NCBI RefSeq assembly: GCF_900129795.1 | Contig: NZ_FQWW01000001.1 | Coordinates: 1,116,001-1,180,000 of the forward strand | Origin: Flavobacterium sp. CF108 | GTDB taxonomy: Bacteria; Bacteroidota; Bacteroidia; Flavobacteriales; Flavobacteriaceae | Length of the DNA stretch: 64,000 bases | Reading direction: 5' to 3' | Position numbers and translations under genes: made by a program | Notes under the pieces: generated by a model | What the model saw: the letters and a program-made list of their open reading frames with translations, nothing else | What the model was told of the DNA's origin: nothing | The model's database searches: none | Shown here: one piece after another, positions 43,321-53,394 of the stretch | How the letters are laid out: every line of letters starts with the position of its first letter | Position numbering within the stretch: position 1 is the stretch's first letter

Positions 43321-44799
43321 ATGCCTTTATATACAACGCAGCCACTAAAAATATACAATTCACTTTCGGGTGAAAAAGAAAATTTCAAACCAATCCATGA
43401 AGGAAATGTTGGAATGTATGTTTGCGGACCAACGGTTTATAGCAATGTGCATTTAGGAAACGTAAGGACTTTTATGTCTTTTGACGTAATTTTCAGGTAT
43501 TTTTTACATCTGGATTATAAAGTTCGTTATGTTCGTAATATTACCGATGTTGGTCATATTGTAGATGATGTTGATGAAGGTGAAGATAAAATTGCTAAAA
43601 AAGCACGTTTAGAGCAGTTAGAACCTATGGAAGTTGTTCAGCGTTATACTGTTGACTTTCACGACATTTTAAAAGCTTTCAACTTTTTACCTCCAAGTAT
43701 TGAGCCAACTGCAACCGGGCATATTATTGAGCAAATCGAAATCATCAAAAAAATCATTGATAACGGAATTGGTTATGTTGCCAACGGATCTGTTTATTTT
43801 GATGTTGTAAAATATAACGAAACCAATAATTACGGAGTTTTAAGCGGCAGAAATATCGAAGATATGCTTGCTAACACTCGTGATCTTGATGGTCAATCTG
43901 ACAAAAGAAACCCGCAGGATTTTGCTCTTTGGAAAAAAGCAGAACCAGAGCATATCATGAGATGGCCTTCACCTTGGAGCGATGGTTTTCCGGGCTGGCA
44001 CTTAGAATGTACTGCAATGAGCACTAAATATTTAGGAAATCATTTCGACATTCATGGAGGTGGAATGGATTTAAAATTCCCGCATCACGAATGTGAAATC
44101 GCTCAAAATGAAGCTTGCACAGGACAATCGCCGGTAAATTACTGGATGCACGCCAACATGCTTACGCTTAACGGAAAGAAAATGGCAAAATCTACCGGAA
44201 ATAATATTTTACCAGGAGAGATTTTAAGTGGAGATAATACTATTTTAAGCAAAGCCTTTTCTGCTTCAGTAACTAGATTTTTCATGTTGCAGGCGCATTA
44301 CAGAAGCATTTTAGATTTCTCTGATGATGCCATTACAGCTGCTGAAAAAGGATACAAAAGATTAATAGAAGCTCTTGAAGCATTGCCAGCAATAACAGCC
44401 GGTACTTCAAGTTCTGTTGATTTTTCTGCATGGAAACAAGCTTGTTATGATGCAATGAATGATGATTTTAACACGCCAATTTTAATTGCGCAGTTATTTG
44501 AAGGTGTTCGTTATATCAATTTATTAAAAGAAGGAAAAGAAACTATTTCTGCAGAAGATTTAAAATTATTTTCGACAGCTATAAATGCTTTTGTTTTTGA
44601 TGTTTTAGGTTTAAGCGATGAGAAAGCTGCTGACAGCAATAATGATAAATTAGAAGGTGTTGTAAACATGCTTATCGGAATGAGAAATCAAGCGAGAGCA
44701 GATAAAAATTTCGCTCTTTCAGATCAAATTCGAGATCAGTTAATTGCTTTAGGAATTCAGCTTAAAGACGGTAAAGAAGGAACGAGTTTCTCTATTTAA
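43321..44799 (+). CDS. cysS: Cysteinyl-tRNA synthetase
   Basis: CysRS charges tRNA-Cys. The 492-residue protein has zinc ligand Cys35 in [10 protein letters not shown] and the HIGH-type motif HLGN (44-47). The segment [10 protein letters not shown] carries zinc-binding Cys and His, and KMAKS is at 287-291. The C-terminal anticodon domain ends with [20 protein letters not shown]. All core motifs are intact. A repeat block ends 5 nt before its start codon, so the 5' leader consists of repeat sequence. yidD and lgt follow on the same strand. Confidence 0.97.
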   Translation: MPLYTTQPLKIYNSLSGEKENFKPIHEGNVGMYVCGPTVYSNVHLGNVRTFMSFDVIFRYFLHLDYKVRYVRNITDVGHIVDDVDEGEDKIAKKARLEQLEPMEVVQRYTVDFHDILKAFNFLPPSIEPTATGHIIEQIEIIKKIIDNGIGYVANGSVYFDVVKYNETNNYGVLSGRNIEDMLANTRDLDGQSDKRNPQDFALWKKAEPEHIMRWPSPWSDGFPGWHLECTAMSTKYLGNHFDIHGGGMDLKFPHHECEIAQNEACTGQSPVNYWMHANMLTLNGKKMAKSTGNNILPGEILSGDNTILSKAFSASVTRFFMLQAHYRSILDFSDDAITAAEKGYKRLIEALEALPAITAGTSSSVDFSAWKQACYDAMNDDFNTPILIAQLFEGVRYINLLKEGKETISAEDLKLFSTAINAFVFDVLGLSDEKAADSNNDKLEGVVNMLIGMRNQARADKNFALSDQIRDQLIALGIQLKDGKEGTSFSI

Positions 44800-44820
44800 A
44801 AGACAAAATTCTAATAAATC

Positions 44821-45060
44821 ATGAAAGTCATTACGCCATTTGTTTTATTAGTACGCTTTTATCAAACTGCGATTTCACCTTTTACACCAGCCTCATGCAG
44901 GTTTGAGCCAACGTGTTCAACTTATATGATTCATGCATTGCAAATGCACGGATTATTCTACGGAGGATATTTAGGAATGAAACGAATTTTAAGCTGTCAC
45001 CCTTGGGGAAGAACCGGATATGATCCCGTTCCCGAAAAGAAATGTTCACACAAACATTAA
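44821..45060 (+). CDS. yidD: Membrane protein insertion efficiency factor YidD
   Basis: This 79-residue protein has the family signature [20 protein letters not shown] with its three cysteines, then [16 protein letters not shown] and GYDPVPE. YidD is a peripheral inner-membrane protein that helps YidC-dependent insertion. Its usual neighbours (rnpA, yidC) are absent. It lies 21 nt after cysS and 66 nt before lgt, so a short operon is likely. Confidence 0.95.
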   Translation: MKVITPFVLLVRFYQTAISPFTPASCRFEPTCSTYMIHALQMHGLFYGGYLGMKRILSCHPWGRTGYDPVPEKKCSHKH

Positions 45061-45126
45061 CTTTATATAAAGACTTGCTCCACATTTAATATTTATTTTT
45101 ACAACATATATAAAACATTACTCTAT

Positions 45127-46086
45127 ATGACACAGCCTTTAAACATCGTTTGGAATCCTTCAGAAGGAATAGATTTAGGATTTTTTATGATTCGTTATTA
45201 CAGTTTAATGTTCGTAATTGCTTTTGGTTTAGGATGGTTCCTAATGAAAAAGATTTTCGAACGCGAACATGAATCGTTAGATAAATTAGATTCTTTATTT
45301 GTCTGGACTGTTTTAGCAACGTTAATTGGAGCTCGTTTAGGCCATGTTTTCTTTTATGATTGGGAATATTTTAGAAATCATATTCTTGAAATATTTTTAC
45401 CAATTAAAGAAAATCAAAATGAAACACTCTTAGGTTTTATAAAAGGTTGGGAATTTACAGGTTTTCAAGGTTTAGCGAGTCACGGTGCTGCAATTGCTAT
45501 TATTGTTGCCATGTATTATTACAGTAAAAAAATCTTAAAACGTTCGTTATTATGGATTTTAGACCGTGTAGTAATTCCTGTTGCAAGCGGTGCTATTTTT
45601 GTTCGTTTGGGCAACTTTATGAATTCAGAGATTATTGGACATGAAACTACATCGGCTTTTGGAATTCGTTTCCTACATGATAAATTCAGCAAAGCAGAAG
45701 CAGTGAACGCAACTCAAATCGCAAATCCAAAAGACGCCTATACTGCAATAGCAACAGATCCTAAATTTGCTGATTTATTAGCACAAGTTCCTGCAAAACA
45801 TCCAACGCAATTATATGAAGCTTTTTGCTACATTTTTGTATTTGCAATTTTATATTTCTTGTATTGGAAAACTAATGCAAGACTTAAGTCAGGATACTTA
45901 TTTGGATTATTTTTAGTTCTTTTATTTGTTGTTCGATTTATAGTTGAATTTGTAAAAGAAAGCCAGGGAGGTATCGAAGAAGAATTAGGTTTATTCTCAA
46001 CCGGACAATGGTTAAGTATTCCTTTTATCATAATCGGTCTTTTCTTTATTATTAGAGCACAAAGAAACCCTTTAGCGACTTCTTAA
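45127..46086 (+). CDS. lgt: Prolipoprotein diacylglyceryl transferase
   Basis: Lgt transfers a diacylglyceryl group to the lipobox cysteine of prolipoproteins, consistent with the many lipoproteins here. The 319-residue protein has about seven membrane helices. The segment GLASHGAAIAII contains the essential His-Gly region. FVRLGNFMNSEIIGHETTS is the Lgt signature with Arg and Asn-Phe-x-Asn-Ser-Glu. HPTQLYEAF is the third conserved block. The length is slightly over the average because of a loop at about 195-235. It shares a terminator region with a convergent gene. Confidence 0.96.
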   Translation: MTQPLNIVWNPSEGIDLGFFMIRYYSLMFVIAFGLGWFLMKKIFEREHESLDKLDSLFVWTVLATLIGARLGHVFFYDWEYFRNHILEIFLPIKENQNETLLGFIKGWEFTGFQGLASHGAAIAIIVAMYYYSKKILKRSLLWILDRVVIPVASGAIFVRLGNFMNSEIIGHETTSAFGIRFLHDKFSKAEAVNATQIANPKDAYTAIATDPKFADLLAQVPAKHPTQLYEAFCYIFVFAILYFLYWKTNARLKSGYLFGLFLVLLFVVRFIVEFVKESQGGIEEELGLFSTGQWLSIPFIIIGLFFIIRAQRNPLATS

Positions 46087-46104
46087 TAATTAAATAAGAA
46101 TCTC

Positions 46105-46761
46105 TTAAAATATAAAAGTCCAGTATTTCGAAATACTGGGCTTTTTTTTATGTGGATATGAAATCCCAAACTCTATATTTTTAGTATTGTAACCTGCATT
46201 CGTACTACTTAATCCTGCATTAGAAACATGCCGTATTTCAGGACGAATATCAAATTGGACCTTCTGTACCCTAAAAGAAAAACCAAGCGCTAAAACGTCT
46301 GCAAAAGCAAAACCTTTAGACATTCTTTCAGTTTCCGTGTCTGTAATCATTGGACCAACACTTCCCAAAACATAAAAGGAACAACTTTTATTAATCGGTT
46401 TCCGAATTAAAAAACCAAGATTCAATACATATTCCCGCACATCTTTTAACTTTGTATATTCATCTCTTTTTTCTTGATAATCCGGAGTTTCGGGTTTAAC
46501 AAAATAAAAATTCAACAATTGATGTTTGGCAAAATTAATTTCGGGCTGAACCAGAATTTCATATTGAAAATGTTTTGTCTCTTTCAATCTATAATATAAC
46601 TGCGCTTTATAAAAGTGATTTTCAAAAGTGTAATCTTTATTATTGAATTCACTTCCAAAACCATAATTAAAACCAATTGAGAATCGCGAATTAACTTCTT
46701 GTGCGGTAATTTTTAAAACACTGAAAAAAAGCAATAAACATAAAAGTAATTTTCTACCCAT
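46105..46761 (-). CDS. PagL-like lipid A deacylase / acyloxyacyl hydrolase family barrel
   Basis: This 218-residue outer-membrane-type protein has a signal peptide ending near ITAQ and antiparallel strands ending in an aromatic. The segment RPEIRHVSNAGLSSTNAGYN has the His-x-Ser and Asn-Ala-Gly pattern of PagL-type lipid A 3-O-deacylases, and IEFGISY supplies a following Glu. If active it would trim lipid A acyl chains in the outer membrane. The last roughly 12 codons overlap the terminator hairpin at 46114-46148. Activity is not certain, because many Bacteroidota members are only homologues. Confidence 0.82.
   Translation of the reverse strand: MGRKLLLCLLLFFSVLKITAQEVNSRFSIGFNYGFGSEFNNKDYTFENHFYKAQLYYRLKETKHFQYEILVQPEINFAKHQLLNFYFVKPETPDYQEKRDEYTKLKDVREYVLNLGFLIRKPINKSCSFYVLGSVGPMITDTETERMSKGFAFADVLALGFSFRVQKVQFDIRPEIRHVSNAGLSSTNAGYNTKNIEFGISYPHKKKPSISKYWTFIF
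46114..46148. terminator. Bidirectional terminator overlapping the 3' end of the PagL-like gene
   Basis: CCAGTATTTCGAAATACTGG is a perfect 20 nt palindrome with AAAAG and CTTTTTTT flanks. It terminates lgt and lies inside the final codons of the convergent gene. Confidence 0.85.
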
Positions 46762-46792
46762 AAATCATTTTAAAGTTCATTAAATATAATAC

Positions 46793-46826
46793 AAAAAAAG
46801 ATCCAGCTTTCACCGGATCTTTTTTT
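46793..46826 (-). terminator. Terminator of secDF
   Basis: AAAAAAAGATCC pairs with GGATCTTTTTTT with loop AGCTTTCACC, 20 nt past the secDF stop on the minus strand. Confidence 0.85.
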
Positions 46827-46845
46827 ATATAGTTTAAGCAATTAA

Positions 46846-49836
46846 TTATGCTTTGTTATGCTTGTCTTCGATTGTGTGTTTATCAGCAGAAGAAATCGAG
46901 TCAACCAATACTGGTGTAGCGATAAATAATGATGAATAAGTACCCACAATAATACCAATTAACATGGCAAAGATAAATCCTCTGATTGATTCTCCACCGA
47001 AGATAAACATCGTTAATAACACAATGATCATCATTAATGAAGTATTCAATGTTCTAGATAATGTAGTATTAATAGAAGCGTTTACGATATCTTCAAAAGT
47101 ACCTTTACGGTTTCCGATGATGAACTCTCTAATTCTATCAAATACAATTACAGTATCGTTCATAGAATAACCAATTACCGTAAGAATAGCAGCAATAAAG
47201 TGCTGATCCATTTCCATGTGGAATGGCATGAATTTATAACATAAAGAGTAAATTCCTAATACAAAGATTACGTCATGCGCAACAGCTGCAATCGCACCTA
47301 ATGAATACTGCCATTTACGGAAAGAAATCATTAAGTATAAGAAAATAACTGCCATTGCCCCAAGAACTGCCCAGTATGAGTTTGTTTTGATGTCTTCAGA
47401 GATAGAAGCTCCAACTTTAGAAGCTTGCAATACTCCAACTTTTTTACCATCAAACGAGTTGATAAATTTATCGTAAGTTGTATTTGGGAAATATTTAATT
47501 AATCCTTTGTATAACTTTTGGTTTACTTCTTCATCGACAGCAACACCATCTTCTTTAATTTTATATTTAGTTGTGATTTTCAATTGATCATCATCACCTA
47601 AAATTTTAGCTTCAACCGGAGTTCCGAATTCAGCAGATAATTCATCTGATACTACAGTAGCATCAACTGGTTTTTCAAATTTAACCTGGAAAGTTCTACC
47701 TCCAACAAAATCAACACCTTCATCTAATCCGTTAACGAAGAAGATAGAAATTAAACTCACAACTACTACAATTGAAGAGAAGATATAAGTGAATTTTTTG
47801 ATTTTAATAAAGTCAAAGTGGAAATTAGTAAACCAGTTTTTAGTAATGTTTGTAGAGAAAGTTAAATCTCCTTTTCCAGCAATGTTTCTGTCAATGAAAA
47901 TTCTAGCAATAAAGATAGAAGTAAACAATGAAGTTACGATACCAATAAGTAATGTTAAAGCAAAACCTTTGATTGGTCCTGTTCCAAAGATAAATAAGAT
48001 CGCTCCAGTTAAAACGTGAGTTACGTTTGCATCAATAATAGAACGCATTGCACCATGCCATCCATAAGATGCAGCTACAGCTTCAGATAATGATTTACCT
48101 TCACGTAATTCCTCTTTTGCTCTTTCATATATAATAATGTTGGCATCTACCGCAGTACCTAGTGTTAATACGATACCTGCAATACCTGGTAATGTTAATA
48201 CAAAACCAAAACTTGCCATAATTCCGAATAAGAAAAGTAAGTTCAATAATAAAGCAAGGTTTGCATACCATCCAGCTTTACCATAATAGAATACCATCCA
48301 AACACAAACTAATAAGAATCCTAATACAGATGAAATTGTTCCTGCATCAATTGCAGCCTGACCTAAAGATGGTCCAACAACAGTAGATTGGATAATATCG
48401 GCAGAAGCTGGTAATTTACCTGCATTTAATACGTTAGCTAAATCTTTAGTTTCAGCAACATCAAAAGAACCTGTAATTTCAGATCTTCCTCCGGCAATAG
48501 GACCACTTGTAACACCTGGTGCAGAATATACGATGTTATCTAATACAATAGCGATATAACCTTTTTGAGAGAAAGCTCTTCCTGTTAATTCTTCCCAAAC
48601 TTTAGCTCCTTGGCTGTTCATTTGCATAGAAACAGCTGGTTTACCCATTTGGTCAAAAGTATCTTTTGCATCAGTTACAACACCACCGCTCATAGCTGGT
48701 ACGTTATCTCTGTTACCTTTTAAAGCATATAATTCAACTGCTTCAATGTCTTTAGCGCTTGCTAAATCTTTTGCTTTAGGATCTTTTACAGTAGTTGGTT
48801 TACTCCAAACAAATTTTGCATTGTGTTGGTCAGCAGCCAATAAAATTCTAATTTCTGGTCTTTTGAAATAAGCATTGATTGCTGCAGTATCTTTTGTAGC
48901 GAAGTATCCTAAAACTGGACCGCCGCCTTGAGTGATCATTTTGTCAAATAAAGGATTGTTTCCTTTTTTAGTATCAACTGAATCTTTAGCATCAGTTAAT
49001 AAAGCATTCAATGAATCTTTAGCAACTGTTTTAGTTTCTACTTTTTTAACTTCAGTTTTCTTTAAAGCTTCGTTAGCAGCAACTAAGAAGTTACCAACTT
49101 CTTCAATTTTATAAGTTTCCCAAAACTCTAATTGAGCTTTTCCACCTAATAATTTTTTAATCCTGTCAACATCTTTAGCACCTGGAAGCTCCACTAAGAT
49201 TCTTCCTGTTTCTCCTAATTTTTGAATGTTTGGTTGTGTTACACCAAATTTGTCGATACGCTCTCTTAATACTTTGTAAGCACTTTCGATAGACTCATCA
49301 ACTTTTCTTTTGATTACTTTTTGAGCTTGTGCATCTGTCATTTGGAAATCAATTCCACCTTCACCTTGTAAACTTCTGTTTGCAAAGATATCTGGCGAAG
49401 CCAATTTTGTATTTCCGTTTGAGTTAGCTTCAAAAGCTTCAAAGAATTTATTTAAATAGGTCTTATTTCCTTCTAAATTTGCAGTTGCATCAGCTAATGA
49501 TTTATTAAAAACTGGGTTTTTAGAATTGTTTGCTAATCCTTTTAAAACGTCTTTAACAGAGATTTGAAGAATTACGTTGATTCCTCCCTCTAAGTCAAGA
49601 CCTTTATTTAATTGTTTGTTTTTTACTTCATTATAAGTGAAGTCAGTAAAACCAAGATTAAACACTTTTTCTTTACCAATAGAATCTAAATATTTTAGCT
49701 CTTTATCAGGATTATCTCCTGCAAAAGCTTTAGCCTCACTTTTGACATTGTTTGCCACAAAAGTGAAAGATAGTTGGTAAATACTTACCAATGCAAATAG
49801 AATTGCGAAAAATTTAATAAGTCCTTTATTCTGCAT
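46846..49836 (-). CDS. secDF: Protein translocase subunit SecDF (fused)
   Basis: SecDF uses the proton gradient to assist SecYEG export at the periplasmic side. The 996-residue fusion of SecD and SecF is the usual Bacteroidota form. The SecD half has the N-terminal helix, the large periplasmic domain (KGLDLEGGINVILQIS) and the six-helix bundle with LPGIAGIVLTLGTAVDANII. The SecF half starts about residue 650 with FDFIKIKKFTYIFSSI and has DEGVDFVGGRTFQVKF and GYSMNDTVIVFDRIRE. It has its own promoter and terminator. Confidence 0.97.
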   Translation of the reverse strand: MQNKGLIKFFAILFALVSIYQLSFTFVANNVKSEAKAFAGDNPDKELKYLDSIGKEKVFNLGFTDFTYNEVKNKQLNKGLDLEGGINVILQISVKDVLKGLANNSKNPVFNKSLADATANLEGNKTYLNKFFEAFEANSNGNTKLASPDIFANRSLQGEGGIDFQMTDAQAQKVIKRKVDESIESAYKVLRERIDKFGVTQPNIQKLGETGRILVELPGAKDVDRIKKLLGGKAQLEFWETYKIEEVGNFLVAANEALKKTEVKKVETKTVAKDSLNALLTDAKDSVDTKKGNNPLFDKMITQGGGPVLGYFATKDTAAINAYFKRPEIRILLAADQHNAKFVWSKPTTVKDPKAKDLASAKDIEAVELYALKGNRDNVPAMSGGVVTDAKDTFDQMGKPAVSMQMNSQGAKVWEELTGRAFSQKGYIAIVLDNIVYSAPGVTSGPIAGGRSEITGSFDVAETKDLANVLNAGKLPASADIIQSTVVGPSLGQAAIDAGTISSVLGFLLVCVWMVFYYGKAGWYANLALLLNLLFLFGIMASFGFVLTLPGIAGIVLTLGTAVDANIIIYERAKEELREGKSLSEAVAASYGWHGAMRSIIDANVTHVLTGAILFIFGTGPIKGFALTLLIGIVTSLFTSIFIARIFIDRNIAGKGDLTFSTNITKNWFTNFHFDFIKIKKFTYIFSSIVVVVSLISIFFVNGLDEGVDFVGGRTFQVKFEKPVDATVVSDELSAEFGTPVEAKILGDDDQLKITTKYKIKEDGVAVDEEVNQKLYKGLIKYFPNTTYDKFINSFDGKKVGVLQASKVGASISEDIKTNSYWAVLGAMAVIFLYLMISFRKWQYSLGAIAAVAHDVIFVLGIYSLCYKFMPFHMEMDQHFIAAILTVIGYSMNDTVIVFDRIREFIIGNRKGTFEDIVNASINTTLSRTLNTSLMMIIVLLTMFIFGGESIRGFIFAMLIGIIVGTYSSLFIATPVLVDSISSADKHTIEDKHNKA

Positions 49837-49963
49837 TATTACTAAAAATTAATTATGTTTTATGTTTGTTTTTGGTTTTAAATCCCCTAAAAATAAGCCT
49901 TGACATGAGTTTTTAAAACTAAAAAATCGAGGTCACGAATTACAACATTTTTTTTAAATCGAG

Positions 49964-49994
49964 CAAATATATAATTAACGAAAACATTAACCAA
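49964..49994 (-). promoter_or_regulatory. Bacteroidota-type promoter of secDF
   Basis: On the minus strand TTG (49994-49992) is followed after 20 nt by TATATTTG (49971-49964). It lies about 130 nt upstream of the secDF start codon. Confidence 0.65.
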
Positions 49995-50014
49995 TTTATT
50001 TATTAATTAATCTC

Positions 50015-50045
50015 AAAAAAAAGACTGCAAAAGTGCAGCCTTTTT
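50015..50045 (-). terminator. Terminator of mdh
   Basis: On the minus strand GGCTGCACTTTTGCAGTCTT forms a hairpin (CTGCA with TGCAG, extended by one mismatch), followed by a T run. It is 19 nt after the mdh stop. Confidence 0.75.
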
Positions 50046-50063
50046 CTTTTTTTTCTGTTTTTA

Positions 50064-50999
50064 TTATACTAAAATCGATTTTAGAGCATCATTCATGCCA
50101 CGAACTGCATCTGCACTTTTGGCAAATAAAGCCTTTTCCTGGTCGTTTAAATGAATATCTACAATTTCTTCGATACCGTTTTTACCAATTATACACGGTA
50201 CTCCTATACAAATATCATTTTGCCCATACTCTCCTTCTACGAAAACAGAGCATGCAATCATTTTCTTTTGATCGTTTAGGATACTATCTACTAAATAAGC
50301 CACAGAAGCTCCCGGAGCATACCATGCAGACGTTCCTAAAAGCCCTGTAAGGGTTGCACCGCCAACCATTGTATCTGCAGCAACTTTTTGAAGTACTTCT
50401 TCTGAAAGGAATTGCGAAACCGGAATTCCGTTATAAGATGCTAAACGTGTTAACGGAATCATAGTGGTATCACCGTGACCTCCAATTACCATCGCAGAGA
50501 TATCATTTGCGGGTTTATCTAAAGCAAGGGAAAGATACGTTCTAAAACGAGAACTATCTAAAGCTCCTCCCATACCTATAATTCTGTTTTTTGGTAATCC
50601 TGTAGCTTTTAAAGCTAAATAAGTCATAGTATCCATTGGATTTGAAACTACAACTATTATAGTATCAGGAGAATATTTTAGTACATTTTCGGCAACTGTT
50701 TTTACAATTCCTGCATTTATACCAATTAATTCCTCCCTTGTCATTCCTGGTTTTCTCGGAATTCCTGATGTAATAACCACTACATCACTTCCGGCAGTTT
50801 TAGAATAATCGTTGGTTACACCAGATACTTTAGTATTAAACCCCGTATTTGTGGCACATTGTGTGATATCCAACGCTTTTCCTTCGGCAAAGCCTTCTTT
50901 AATATCCAACAACACTACTTCGCTGGCAATTCCTCTATAAGAAATAACGTCTGCACATGTAGCTCCAACATTTCCTGCTCCTACAATGGTAACTTTCAT
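50064..50999 (-). CDS. mdh: Malate dehydrogenase
   Basis: Mdh interconverts malate and oxaloacetate with NAD in the TCA cycle. The 311-residue protein has the Rossmann motif GAGNVGATCA at the N-terminus and SGIPRKPGMTREELIGINAG. Substrate-binding arginines lie in PRKPGMTREE. VVVSNPMDTMTYLA and the catalytic histidine in IGGHGDTTMIP are also present. It belongs to the LDH-like MDH type. It is monocistronic on the minus strand, with a terminator downstream. Confidence 0.96.
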   Translation of the reverse strand: MKVTIVGAGNVGATCADVISYRGIASEVVLLDIKEGFAEGKALDITQCATNTGFNTKVSGVTNDYSKTAGSDVVVITSGIPRKPGMTREELIGINAGIVKTVAENVLKYSPDTIIVVVSNPMDTMTYLALKATGLPKNRIIGMGGALDSSRFRTYLSLALDKPANDISAMVIGGHGDTTMIPLTRLASYNGIPVSQFLSEEVLQKVAADTMVGGATLTGLLGTSAWYAPGASVAYLVDSILNDQKKMIACSVFVEGEYGQNDICIGVPCIIGKNGIEEIVDIHLNDQEKALFAKSADAVRGMNDALKSILV

Positions 51000-51044
51000 A
51001 TTTTATACTTTATCGGTTATTAATTTGTTTGTTTTATAAATTGA

Positions 51045-51090
51045 CAATTCGTTTAATCGTTTAAGTAAATTTAAACAATTAAACGAATTG
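51045..51090. repeat. TTTAATCG-type inverted repeat forming a hairpin
   Basis: AATTCGTTTAATCGTTTAA pairs with TTAAACAATTAAACGAATT with one mismatch across GTAAAT. It lies 15 nt past the gyrB stop on the minus strand and could serve as its transcript end, although there is no strict T run. Confidence 0.75.
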
Positions 51091-51104
51091 AAAGTTAATT
51101 TTTA

Positions 51105-53075
<1,971 letters not shown>

Positions 53076-53177
53076 CTAACACGCAAATATATAAAAACGC
53101 AGACTATATACCCATAAAATTCCGACTTAAAGCACTTAAGTTATCAACACAATTGTCTTAAAAACCAAAAAATAATT

Positions 53178-53394
53178 CTAAAAGTTAATTTTAAATTCCA
53201 AATTCATAAATTCCAAATTCTAAAAATGGGAATAACATAAAAAAATTTCAAATTTTAAAAATTCCAAATTCCAACGTTAGAACTGAAATAAAAAAACCGA
53301 AATACATTTTAAAATGCATTTCGGTTTCAATGATTTAAAAATTCCTTATTCAAAAATTGGAATTTGGAATTTTTTTATTGGAATTTCACCTCAA
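53178..53394. repeat. ATTCCAAATTC-type short-period repeat around a terminator
   Basis: Between 53178 and 53283 units of AAATTCCAAATTC and CATAAATTCC repeat in degenerate form. At 53337-53383 the complementary type occurs (GGAATTTGGAATTT). The M16 gene terminator lies in the middle, so again inverted arms surround a hairpin. A related block is at 56290-56322. Confidence 0.75.
53295..53326 (-). terminator. Terminator of the M16 peptidase gene
   Basis: AACCGAAATACATTTT pairs with AAAATGCATTTCGGTT (one mismatch), a 16 bp stem with a T-rich 3' side on the minus strand. Confidence 0.8.
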
